This document shows, one piece after another, positions 4,683-11,477 of a stretch of 11,477 nucleotides of DNA; the first letter of the stretch is position 1; each line of letters opens with the position of its first letter. The notes under the pieces were generated by a model, which searched no databases, was not told where the DNA came from, and saw only the letters and a list, made by a program, of their open reading frames with translations. This stretch comes from Candidatus Hydrothermota bacterium. Its GTDB lineage: Bacteria > Hydrothermota > Hydrothermia > UBA1063. The stretch covers positions 1-11,477 of the forward strand of contig QNDO01000033.1 in the NCBI GenBank assembly GCA_003644895.1, read 5' to 3'. Position numbers and translations under genes: made by a program.

Positions 4683-6296
4683 ATGAGAATCTTGGTTAAT
4701 CTAAATTCCGTTGCTTTCATATATCCAGAAATGAAAGATTATCTTTTTAAAGGAGTGTCTTTTACTGTATATGAAGGTGAAAAAATCGGTCTGCTTGGTG
4801 TCAATGGCTCAGGGAAAACCACACTCCTTGAACTCGTAAAGGGTGATAAAGAGCCGGAAGAGGGAAATATACAGAGATTTAATTGTTCTATTATGTACTT
4901 GAAACAAGAAGAGACGGCATCGGGTGCAATAAGCGTGGTAGAATACATGCTCGAAGATGAGGAAATTGTAAGAATGTTCAGAAAATTAAAAAGTATGGAA
5001 AGGGATGGGATAAAGAACCCGCTCCATTATGCAGACCTTTTAAAAAGTTTTGAAGAAAAAGGCGGTTTTGAAAAATTGAAACAAATAAGGAACACCTTGC
5101 TGAATTTTGGCTTTTCAGAAAATACGCTCCAGAGGGAGGTTGATTCCCTTTCAGGTGGAGAAAGGAGGATTCTTAAAATAGCATCATTGTTGAGTCAACA
5201 CGCAGATTTGTATCTTCTGGATGAGCCCACGAATTTTCTTGATAGGGAGGGAATTGAATTTCTTAAAAATACAATAAAAAGATCCAAATCAGCCTTTATT
5301 ATAGTCTCTCATGATAGATGGTTTCTGGACAAAACCGTGAGCAGGATACTTGAAATGGAAAGAGGCCGTCTCAGAGAATACTCCGGGAATTACTCTGTGT
5401 TTATAGCCACAAAGGAGAGAGAATATAAAGGGAAGCTAAGAAAAAAGGAGAAAATCGAAAAGGAAATAGAAAGATTAAAGAAAATGGAGAGAAATTATAA
5501 AACATGGGCTGGAAGGAAAGAGAAAGAAAAAATAGGTGCAGGAGATAAAGGATTTATAAGTCACAAAGCGAGTAAACTTGCTAAAAAGGCTATTCTTGCT
5601 AAAACAAGGAGAGAAAAGCGCATTCAGGAACTGGAAAGGGAAAAGCCATGGATAGAAAAAATATACAGTATTAGATTTGAGGATGTGGAGGTTCCTTCTG
5701 GAGTGTGTCTTGCAGTCACCGGTCTTGTTAAATCTTTTGAAGAAAAAACATTATTTTCCTCTTTTTCTTTTTCGGTAAACTGGGGGGAGAAGGTTTCCAT
5801 TGACGGGCCTAATGGTTCGGGTAAAACAACTCTTTTGAGGATCTTACTCGGAGATATTGAAGCGGATGAGGGAGAAGTTGTATGGCATAAATTGAGTAAG
5901 CCAAGATATTTGCCCCAGAGTGGTATTCTCTTTAATGAAGAAATGAAGGTTTACCAACTTTTTGATAAGGAATTGTGGGAAAAGGCGAGAACACTCCTCG
6001 GATGTTTAAAGGTTAGAGGGGATAGCTTTTTCAAGAAACTCAGGGAATTGAGTGAGGGACAGAAGAGAAAGGTTGAGCTTGTGAAAATAATTCTGGACGA
6101 ACCCAATGTTCTGATTCTGGATGAGCCCACAACCCATCTAGATTATTATACTGTAGAATTGCTGGAGAAGGCCCTTTTAGAATTCAAAGGAACTCTCATT
6201 CTTGTGAGTCACGATAGATATCTTGTAGAAAGGGTTTGTGAGAGGAGGATTCCTATTTTAGAAGTATCCCAAGACACACAGCCTGAGCTTCGATGA
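4683..6296 (+). CDS. ABC-F family ATPase (ribosome-associated, ARE/translation-factor type)
   Basis: The 537-residue protein has two ABC ATPase domains and no membrane segments. Domain 1 has Walker A GVNGSGKT (39-46), signature LSGGE (156-160), Walker B LYLLDEP (176-182, E181) and switch H210. Domain 2 has GPNGSGKT (375-382), LSEGQ (456-460), VLILDEP (476-482, E481) and H510. Between them, about 240-335, is a long charged helical linker of the P-site tRNA interaction type, containing GDKGFISHKASKLAKKA. ABC-F proteins bind the ribosomal E site and either resolve stalled translation or protect against antibiotics. Linker wording such as DKGFISHKASK reminds me of the resistance-type (Vml/Lsa-like) branch, but this is not decisive. 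It is monocistronic with its own promoter and GGAGG ribosome binding site. Its last 44 bp overlap the opposing ispDF gene, and no terminator separates them. Confidence 0.93.
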   Translation: MRILVNLNSVAFIYPEMKDYLFKGVSFTVYEGEKIGLLGVNGSGKTTLLELVKGDKEPEEGNIQRFNCSIMYLKQEETASGAISVVEYMLEDEEIVRMFRKLKSMERDGIKNPLHYADLLKSFEEKGGFEKLKQIRNTLLNFGFSENTLQREVDSLSGGERRILKIASLLSQHADLYLLDEPTNFLDREGIEFLKNTIKRSKSAFIIVSHDRWFLDKTVSRILEMERGRLREYSGNYSVFIATKEREYKGKLRKKEKIEKEIERLKKMERNYKTWAGRKEKEKIGAGDKGFISHKASKLAKKAILAKTRREKRIQELEREKPWIEKIYSIRFEDVEVPSGVCLAVTGLVKSFEEKTLFSSFSFSVNWGEKVSIDGPNGSGKTTLLRILLGDIEADEGEVVWHKLSKPRYLPQSGILFNEEMKVYQLFDKELWEKARTLLGCLKVRGDSFFKKLRELSEGQKRKVELVKIILDEPNVLILDEPTTHLDYYTVELLEKALLEFKGTLILVSHDRYLVERVCERRIPILEVSQDTQPELR

Positions 6297-7392
6297 GCTT
6301 TCCCTCACCCACTGGCCCGGTTTTTTCACCTGTTTTGCCTTTTATGTTAATGCGCTCTTCCGGAATTTTTAATGCTTCTGCAATCTTCTTCTTCATTTTC
6401 GGAATGTATTCAGAAATTTTAGGTCTTTCCAGTTTTACAACCGAATCTATGTTCACAATCTCAAATTCATTTTCTATAATTTCCCTGACTTTTTCAAGGA
6501 GTGTAATGCTCGAAATGCCCCTGTATTTATCATCAGTGTCAGGGAAAAGGACGCCTATATCTTTTTGTCCCGAAGCACCCAGGATTGCATCGATGATTGC
6601 ATGAATGAGGGCATCTCCATCGGAGTGGCCAAGGGCTCCCTTTTCAGAGGGAATTTCCACTCCACCTATAAAGAGTTTCCTTCCTTCAACCAATCTGTGG
6701 GAGTCGAAACCTATTCCGATTCTTAATTTACCCCCCTTCATCAAATAAGCCTCCAGGAGTTTTATATCTTCCTCGTATGTTATTTTTATGTTATTCTTTT
6801 CCCCCTCAACACAGTGAGACTTAATACCAAGGACCTCCTCCAGCAATGAGGAATCATCAGTGAAATATTTTTTTTCTTCTATTGCCCTTTTATAAGCTTC
6901 AAATATTAGATCCCTCTTAAAACCTTGAGGGGTCTGAATGGCAACAATAGAATTCCTGTCCACAACCCCCTGAACTTTGCTTCCCTCAAGGTTTTTGACA
7001 GTATCAGGTATCCTCATACATGGGACAACTGCTGGATATCGTTCCAATTCTTTTATAACCCTTTTTATCAGTTGAGAAGAAACAAGGGGCCGGGCTCCAT
7101 CGTGGATCAGAACCCGGTCCCCTTTTGTATTTTTCAGTCCATTGAAAACAGAATCTCCTCTTTCTTTACCGCCCAGAACTATGTGGAACAATTTACGGAA
7201 GTGCTGTTTTAACTCTTCTCCCCTCTCAAGATTTTCTTTCCTTAAAACGAGTATAATTTCATCAACCTCATCTGTCTCCTCAAATTTCAAAAGCGTCCAG
7301 AATATGAGAGGTCTTCCTGCAATATTTAAAAATATCTTATCCCTTCCGAACCGTTCTCCTTTACCTGCCGCTACTATTACTGCAGAGACCAC
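6253..7392 (-). CDS. ispDF: Bifunctional IspD/IspF (MEP cytidylyltransferase and cyclodiphosphate synthase)
   Basis: The 379-residue frame fuses two MEP-pathway enzymes. IspD, about 1-220, has the nucleotide-binding AAGKGERFG (8-16) with K19, then IHDGARPLV (96-104), TPQGFKR (154-160), FTDDSSLLE (177-185) and NIKITYEEDIKLLE (201-214). It makes CDP-methylerythritol from MEP and CTP. The usual Pro before the N-terminal lysine is absent. IspF, about 222-379, has GFDSH (228-232) and GHSDGDALIHAI (255-266), giving the metal ligands D230, H232 and H264, then DIGVLFPDTD (278-287) and the C-terminal TGEKTGPVGEGK block. It forms the cyclic diphosphate. Such fusions are known in several bacteria. The start is GTG, three bases after the rpoD stop (TGATAAGTG), with no obvious ribosome binding site, so it is probably read by coupling. 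It is the last gene of the mutS2-dnaG-rpoD operon. Confidence 0.96.
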   Translation of the reverse strand: MVSAVIVAAGKGERFGRDKIFLNIAGRPLIFWTLLKFEETDEVDEIILVLRKENLERGEELKQHFRKLFHIVLGGKERGDSVFNGLKNTKGDRVLIHDGARPLVSSQLIKRVIKELERYPAVVPCMRIPDTVKNLEGSKVQGVVDRNSIVAIQTPQGFKRDLIFEAYKRAIEEKKYFTDDSSLLEEVLGIKSHCVEGEKNNIKITYEEDIKLLEAYLMKGGKLRIGIGFDSHRLVEGRKLFIGGVEIPSEKGALGHSDGDALIHAIIDAILGASGQKDIGVLFPDTDDKYRGISSITLLEKVREIIENEFEIVNIDSVVKLERPKISEYIPKMKKKIAEALKIPEERINIKGKTGEKTGPVGEGKLIEAQAVCLGILLK

Positions 7393-7395
7393 TTA

Positions 7396-9066
7396 TCAGT
7401 AAGGTTTTTCCGGTGGTTCCACAAGCATTTTAAGCTTGGAAATCCTCACCGGATGTTTGAGCTTCTTAAGAGCCTTAGCCTCAATCTGTCTTACTCTTTC
7501 TCTTGTGACATTGAATATCTGCCCCACTTCTTCCAGAGTTTTTGGTGGATGATCTCCCAGTCCAAATCTGTATTCCAAGATCTTTCTTTCTCTCTTGGAG
7601 AGTGTATTGAGCACTTCTTCGAGTTTCTCCTTTAGTATGTTGTCTCTAGCATATTCAAAGGGGGTTTTCTGAATACTGTCCACAATGAAGTCTCCCACGA
7701 AACTCTTATCATCATGTCCAATAGGCTTATCTATGGATATGGGCTCTTTTGCAGATTCAATGGCCTGCTTCACCTTCTCCACTGGAAGGTCAAGATAATC
7801 AGCTATTTCTTCTACAGTAGGCTCCCTTCCAAAATCCTGCATGAGTACTCTTGAAGCTCTTGAAACCTTAGTTATGGTTTCTATCATGTGGATGGGAATT
7901 CTGATTGTTCTTGACTGGTCAGCAATAGCCCTGGTAATGGACTGTCTAATCCACCAGGTTGCATAGGTTGAAAATTTATATCCCTTCCTGTAATCAAACT
8001 TTTCGACAGCCTTTATAAGACCAGCATTCCCTTCCTGTATGAGGTCCATAAATTCAAGTCCCCTGTTCATAAATCTTTTGGCAATTCCTATTACCAGCCT
8101 GACATTCCCCTCCACCATTTTTCTCTTTGCTTCGTTTAATTCGGCGATATGTTTATCCAAGTGTTTGAGAACATTCTTGGCTTCCTCATAGTCCATTCCC
8201 AGCTCTTCTTTGAGAAGGTCCATTTGGGATTTAATTTCCTTCATCTCAAAGGAAATTTCTCCCAGTGTTCTTTCATCTTCTGGAGTGAGTAATTCCTTAC
8301 CTCTCTTTTCAAATAGTTTACCGGCCTCAAATTCCAGGAATTCATATCTTTTCTTTAATTTCCCGTAGTCTTTCACAACACCCCTGAATCTCTCCACAAC
8401 CTCCAGAACTTTCTTGAACTGAGGTTCCAGATTGAGTATCTTCCTTACGACACTGGTATGAGTCTTTTTGATATCCTGAGGTGGATTTTCACCATTAAAA
8501 TAATTATCCAGGAGAAGTTTGATATTTTCTCTCAGATATTTGAAGGCTCTTCCAACCCTTGCCTTTTCCTTTGTATTCATCTCTTTTGAAGTCCAGTACT
8601 GGGAATCAACCTGTACAATCTCTTCAATTTGATAGATTCCTTTGTCACACAGTTCAATGAAATGCAGGAATTTTGCCAGCCCGAATTTTGTAGAGAAAAG
8701 GAGTTTAACCACTGCTTTCCTTGAATCATCAATAGTTTTAGAATATTTAACCTCTTCTTCTTTTGTGAGAAGGCCCAGATCAGATATCTGTTTCAAATAG
8801 GTTTTTGTTGGATCATCTCTAACCTGAATATAATCTTCCTCAAGAAACCTGTCAGCCTTTTTCTTTTTCTTTCTACCCTCAAGAACCTCATCAAAAACCT
8901 CAATTCCTTGCTCATTAAGTGCAACAATGAGTTCCTCAAGCACCTCACTGGAAATATACTGAGTGGGGAGGAGTCTGTTTAATTCACTGTAAGAAATCTT
9001 CCCCTGCTCCTTTGCTTTCTCGAGAATATCCTGAAAAAGCTTATTCTGTACGATCCAATCTCTCAT
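7396..9066 (-). CDS. rpoD: Primary RNA polymerase sigma factor (sigma-70)
   Basis: At 556 residues it has the full domain set of a housekeeping sigma factor. A region 1.1-like N-terminus (about 5-60) ends in a run of lysines (66-70). Region 1.2 starts at DDPTKTYLKQIS (84-95), and a non-conserved insert spans roughly 115-305. Region 2 (312-385) includes NVRLVIGIAKRF, GLIKAVEKFDYRKGYKFSTYATWW and the -10 reading residues Q375 and T378. Region 3 is 387-465 and region 4 is 475-545 with LSKRERKILEYRFGL and the -35 helix VTRERVRQIEAKALKKL, carrying R522, E523, R526 and Q527. These residues match E. coli RpoD, in agreement with the TTGAC/TATAAT promoters in the window. The ATG is one base after the dnaG stop. 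The ribosome binding site AGGGGGG (9079-9073), six bases upstream, lies in the final dnaG codons. Confidence 0.98.
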   Translation of the reverse strand: MRDWIVQNKLFQDILEKAKEQGKISYSELNRLLPTQYISSEVLEELIVALNEQGIEVFDEVLEGRKKKKKADRFLEEDYIQVRDDPTKTYLKQISDLGLLTKEEEVKYSKTIDDSRKAVVKLLFSTKFGLAKFLHFIELCDKGIYQIEEIVQVDSQYWTSKEMNTKEKARVGRAFKYLRENIKLLLDNYFNGENPPQDIKKTHTSVVRKILNLEPQFKKVLEVVERFRGVVKDYGKLKKRYEFLEFEAGKLFEKRGKELLTPEDERTLGEISFEMKEIKSQMDLLKEELGMDYEEAKNVLKHLDKHIAELNEAKRKMVEGNVRLVIGIAKRFMNRGLEFMDLIQEGNAGLIKAVEKFDYRKGYKFSTYATWWIRQSITRAIADQSRTIRIPIHMIETITKVSRASRVLMQDFGREPTVEEIADYLDLPVEKVKQAIESAKEPISIDKPIGHDDKSFVGDFIVDSIQKTPFEYARDNILKEKLEEVLNTLSKRERKILEYRFGLGDHPPKTLEEVGQIFNVTRERVRQIEAKALKKLKHPVRISKLKMLVEPPEKPY

Positions 9067-9067
9067 G

Positions 9068-10705
9068 TTAATCCCCCCTAAATTGCTTTTTTTTCAAATC
9101 CATAATATGGCTTAAATAAGCCTCAATTTCATCCTTTTCTTCAGTTTTTTCAAAAATTTTGGTAAAGATTTTTTTGCGTTCTTTATAAAATTTAAGTTCT
9201 TTTATTCTACTTTTAATGTCCTCTTTCACCCTTTCATTAAGATCAATATATTTCATTGCATACTCGATAATCTCCTTTCTTTTAGGGTGTAAAGTGAGTA
9301 TTTCTTCAGAGCTTTTACCTTCTCTGAATTCCTGTAAGATGGACTTTGCATCCTCATCGTCAAGATCCTCTGGATTTATATTCTCTAAGAGAAATTCCCG
9401 TATTTCATTATCGAAGAGTGATGCTATAACCAGCCTCATTTCCAGACTAAAGCCTTCACTTTTTTCCTTCCGAAATTTCTTCTCAAACATTGCAAGCACA
9501 TTCCTGAGCTGGAGTTCCTTGATGCCTGAAACACTGGATAAAACCTCAATATAAGTATTCTTAAGCACTGGATCCTCTATTTTTTCGATTTCTTCCAGTA
9601 ACTCTTTGGTCAATCTAACCTTCTCTTCAATGGATGAGGCTTCAGCCAAGTAAAATTCAGCAAAATTTTTTGCATTCCTCAGTGTGTCCACAACCACTCC
9701 ACTTTCCCCATTTTGAAAAAGGCTTGCAGGGTCTTCCCCTTCAGGAAGCAGTGCTACATAAGGAAATACTCCCTTACTCATAGCAACTTTAACGCTTCTC
9801 ATAGCCGCCTTTTTCCCCGCTTCATCTCCATCGAAAAGTAGATACACCTTCTCTGCATATTTAGTAAGTATCTGAGCCTGGTCTTCAGTTAAAGCTGTAC
9901 CCATTGGTGCACAAACATTTTTAATACCCATGAGATGCATGGCAAGTACATCAAAATAGCCTTCCACTATTATCACACTTTTTTTATCCCTGATCTCCTT
10001 CTTTCCCTGATAAAATCCGTAGAGTATTTTTCCCTTTTTAAAAAATTCTGATTCAGGTGAATTTATATACTTGGGTTCTACTGAACTGTCAAGGCTTCTT
10101 CCTCCAAATCCCACCACTCTTCCAAATTCATCTGTAATGGGGAAGATAAGTCTGTCCCTTAACAATTCTCTAAAGCCTCTACCTGTATCCGTTAGGATTC
10201 CGGTCTTTATAATCAGTGAGTGGTCAAATCCTTTATTTTTTAAATAACTCACAGTACCCGCAGGAGGAGCATATCCGATATTGAAGAGGGAAATGATGGA
10301 TTCAGGAATTTTTCTTTCTCTCAGATAGTCGAGAGCTTTTTTCCCGTCAGGTTTATACAATTGTCTGTGATAAAACTCTGCTGTTTCTTTGAGAAGGCGA
10401 AGTTCAGGTCTTTCTCTTCTCTCCTCTTTAATATCAATACCTGCTCTTTTTGCCAGTCTTTGAAGTGCTTCTCGAAAAGTTATACCTTCTATTTCCATAA
10501 GGAAGGTAAAAACATTACCAGAAGCCCCACACCCAAAACAATGGTATACACCCTTTGCGGGATCGACATAAAAAGATGGTGTCTTCTCAACGTGAAATGG
10601 ACAGAGACCCCTGTAAGATTTCCCTACCCTTTTTAGCTGAACATATTCGCCTATTACGTCGAGGATATCTACCGCTTCCCTCACTCTATCAATAATTTCT
10701 GACAT
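9068..10705 (-). CDS. dnaG: DNA primase
   Basis: The 545-residue protein makes RNA primers for DNA replication. The N-terminal zinc-ribbon has C35, H38, C56 and C59 (LCPFHVEKTPSFYVDPAKG, then YHCFGCGASGNVFTF), the usual CHCC set of bacterial primases. The catalytic core follows, with DRLIFPITDEFGRVVGFGGR (184-203), PKYINSPES (211-219), and the TOPRIM signature VEGYFDVLAM (247-256, E248) with FDGDEAG (291-297, D292 and D294) binding the metals. Residues from about 385 onward form a helical, charged C-terminal domain where helicase-binding regions are normally found; it is divergent in sequence. The ATG shares a base with the mutS2 stop (TAATG), with GAGG seven bases upstream. rpoD follows after one base, giving the conserved dnaG-rpoD pair of the macromolecular-synthesis operon, though rpsU is not adjacent. 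Confidence 0.98.
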   Translation of the reverse strand: MSEIIDRVREAVDILDVIGEYVQLKRVGKSYRGLCPFHVEKTPSFYVDPAKGVYHCFGCGASGNVFTFLMEIEGITFREALQRLAKRAGIDIKEERRERPELRLLKETAEFYHRQLYKPDGKKALDYLRERKIPESIISLFNIGYAPPAGTVSYLKNKGFDHSLIIKTGILTDTGRGFRELLRDRLIFPITDEFGRVVGFGGRSLDSSVEPKYINSPESEFFKKGKILYGFYQGKKEIRDKKSVIIVEGYFDVLAMHLMGIKNVCAPMGTALTEDQAQILTKYAEKVYLLFDGDEAGKKAAMRSVKVAMSKGVFPYVALLPEGEDPASLFQNGESGVVVDTLRNAKNFAEFYLAEASSIEEKVRLTKELLEEIEKIEDPVLKNTYIEVLSSVSGIKELQLRNVLAMFEKKFRKEKSEGFSLEMRLVIASLFDNEIREFLLENINPEDLDDEDAKSILQEFREGKSSEEILTLHPKRKEIIEYAMKYIDLNERVKEDIKSRIKELKFYKERKKIFTKIFEKTEEKDEIEAYLSHIMDLKKKQFRGD

Positions 10706-11477
10706 TATTCTACCTCATACAGAGAACTTGTAGGGACCTCCATCTCCCTAAGCCCTACTTTTATAATGGCTTTTTTATCCTTGACCTTCTGTAGAGTGGC
10801 AAGGATACCGATGGGTTTTATTCGATAAACTCTGCCTGGTATCAACTCTTTGGCCGGAGTTGTAAAGATGTCATATTCTTTGGCCTTTTCCTGAAGAGTT
10901 TTTCTGATGGTTTTTGCGATCTTTAATTTTTTCTCCTTCTTTATTTCTTTTTCCAGTTGTTTGATAAGTCCAGTCACTTCTTCTCTGGCTTGTAGAATTA
11001 TCTTTTGAGCCCTCTCTTTGGCAATCTTTTCAGCCTTTTTCTCTTTTTCTGTAATATAAGCCAACTTCTCTTCATACTCATTTATCAAGCTTTCCAGTAA
11101 GCTCTCTCTATTCCGTAAGTCAGAGATGACCCTCTCAAGGTGGCTTTCTTTCCCCTGGACATATCTCCGGGCCTCATCCACAATTTCCTGAGAAAGACCG
11201 GCGTCTACAGCTATATCGAAGGCATGACTAGCCCCTATTTCGCCTATTCTGAGCTTGTAAGTAGGTTTTTTTGTGAGGGGATCAAACAGCATGGAGCCAT
11301 TTAACATCTCTCTGTCTTCTGAAACCAGCATTTTCAATAGGGTTAGATGTGTGTTTCCAAGCACCCATCCCCCTTTTTTCAAAATATATTTGATTACTGC
11401 GAAAGCCAGCCCTGAAGCTTCCTGAGGATCTGTGGAAGAAATGAGTTCGTCCATCAATACCAGATCTCCTTCTGTAA
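10705..11477 (-). CDS. mutS2: MutS2 family ATPase, C-terminal part, no Smr domain (5' end outside window)
   Basis: The frame runs in from the window edge without a start. The TTG at 11457 is internal, because upstream codons continue the Walker B motif DLVLMDELISSTDPQEASGLAFAVI. After it come GNTHLTLLKML (the ATP-switch TH of MutS/MutS2) and YKLRIGEIGASHAFDIAVDAGLSQEIVDEAR, the usual MutS2 block after the ATPase. A long charged coiled coil follows, about 105-200 residues after Walker B. Last comes a short KOW-like beta segment (LIPGRVYRIKPIGILATLQKV, then KVGLREMEVPTSSLYEVE). The frame stops there, directly against dnaG. Standard MutS2 proteins carry a further Smr nuclease domain of about 75 residues, which is absent. 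MutS2 proteins act in recombination suppression or in splitting collided ribosomes; without Smr any role would have to rely on the ATPase. The N-terminal part is not visible. MutS1 is less likely because of the coiled coil and KOW region. Confidence 0.88.
   Translation of the reverse strand, partial: TEGDLVLMDELISSTDPQEASGLAFAVIKYILKKGGWVLGNTHLTLLKMLVSEDREMLNGSMLFDPLTKKPTYKLRIGEIGASHAFDIAVDAGLSQEIVDEARRYVQGKESHLERVISDLRNRESLLESLINEYEEKLAYITEKEKKAEKIAKERAQKIILQAREEVTGLIKQLEKEIKKEKKLKIAKTIRKTLQEKAKEYDIFTTPAKELIPGRVYRIKPIGILATLQKVKDKKAIIKVGLREMEVPTSSLYEVE

Noticed and set aside
10705..11457. The MutS2 fragment as a complete gene starting at TTG 11457
   Set aside because: The preceding codons in frame (TEGDLV) complete the Walker B motif, so the gene continues past the window edge and the TTG is internal.
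1..11477. CRISPR array, tRNA, IS element, toxin-antitoxin or phage-defence genes
   Set aside because: No regularly spaced repeats, cloverleaf sequence, transposase motifs or defence domains were seen on either strand; nearly all of the DNA is accounted for by housekeeping coding sequence.

Overview
The window suggests an AT-rich, probably thermophilic bacterium. The proteins are rich in Lys, Glu and Ile. The first coding fragment ends in a type-IX-secretion / FlgD-Ig-like C-terminal sorting domain, which is typical of the Bacteroidota/FCB-type lineages and of candidate phyla such as WOR-3 and Hydrothermae. That placement is inference from style, not a search. The region is compact and mostly housekeeping. 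No tRNA, rRNA, CRISPR array, insertion sequence or phage gene was found.

Layout. (a) 1-174, + strand: the tail of a secreted or surface protein, closed by a strong bidirectional terminator (194-222). (b) 1212-221, - strand: a two-gene unit made of a 45-residue membrane CXXC protein (CD1871A-like, not previously delimited as a gene here) and a NapH/YccM-type membrane polyferredoxin, joined by a TAATG overlap. (c) 1292-1825, + strand: archaemetzincin, divergent from (b) and meeting the next unit tail to tail, with the four bases TTAA providing both stop codons. (d) 4476-1822, - strand: asnS, then a FolK-alkyltransferase fusion gene, then a LEA14-like putative lipoprotein, all overlapping. (e) 4683-6296, + strand: an ABC-F ATPase with its own promoter, a short leader and a strong ribosome binding site. 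(f) 11477-6253, - strand: the tail of mutS2, then dnaG, rpoD and a fused ispDF. The genes are separated by between -1 and +3 bases, so they are almost certainly one operon. Its end overlaps the ABC-F gene by 44 bp.

How the genes work together. Unit (f) is a variant of the macromolecular-synthesis operon (primase plus primary sigma factor). A MutS2-like protein sits upstream and the MEP isoprenoid enzyme IspDF sits downstream. The sigma factor carries the usual -10 and -35 recognition residues, and the promoters read in the window have TTGAC-type and TATAAT-type boxes, so the two agree. Unit (d) joins Asn-tRNA charging, folate synthesis and DNA alkylation repair on one transcript.

Most notable are: the FolK-Ogt fusion; three promoters whose -10 boxes sit 6-8 bases from the start codon, which predicts leaderless mRNAs; the tiny CXXC membrane protein coupled to the polyferredoxin; a MutS2 that ends without the Smr nuclease domain; and possible micro-ORFs in the ABC-F leader. 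I found no clearly new multi-gene defence or mobile system.
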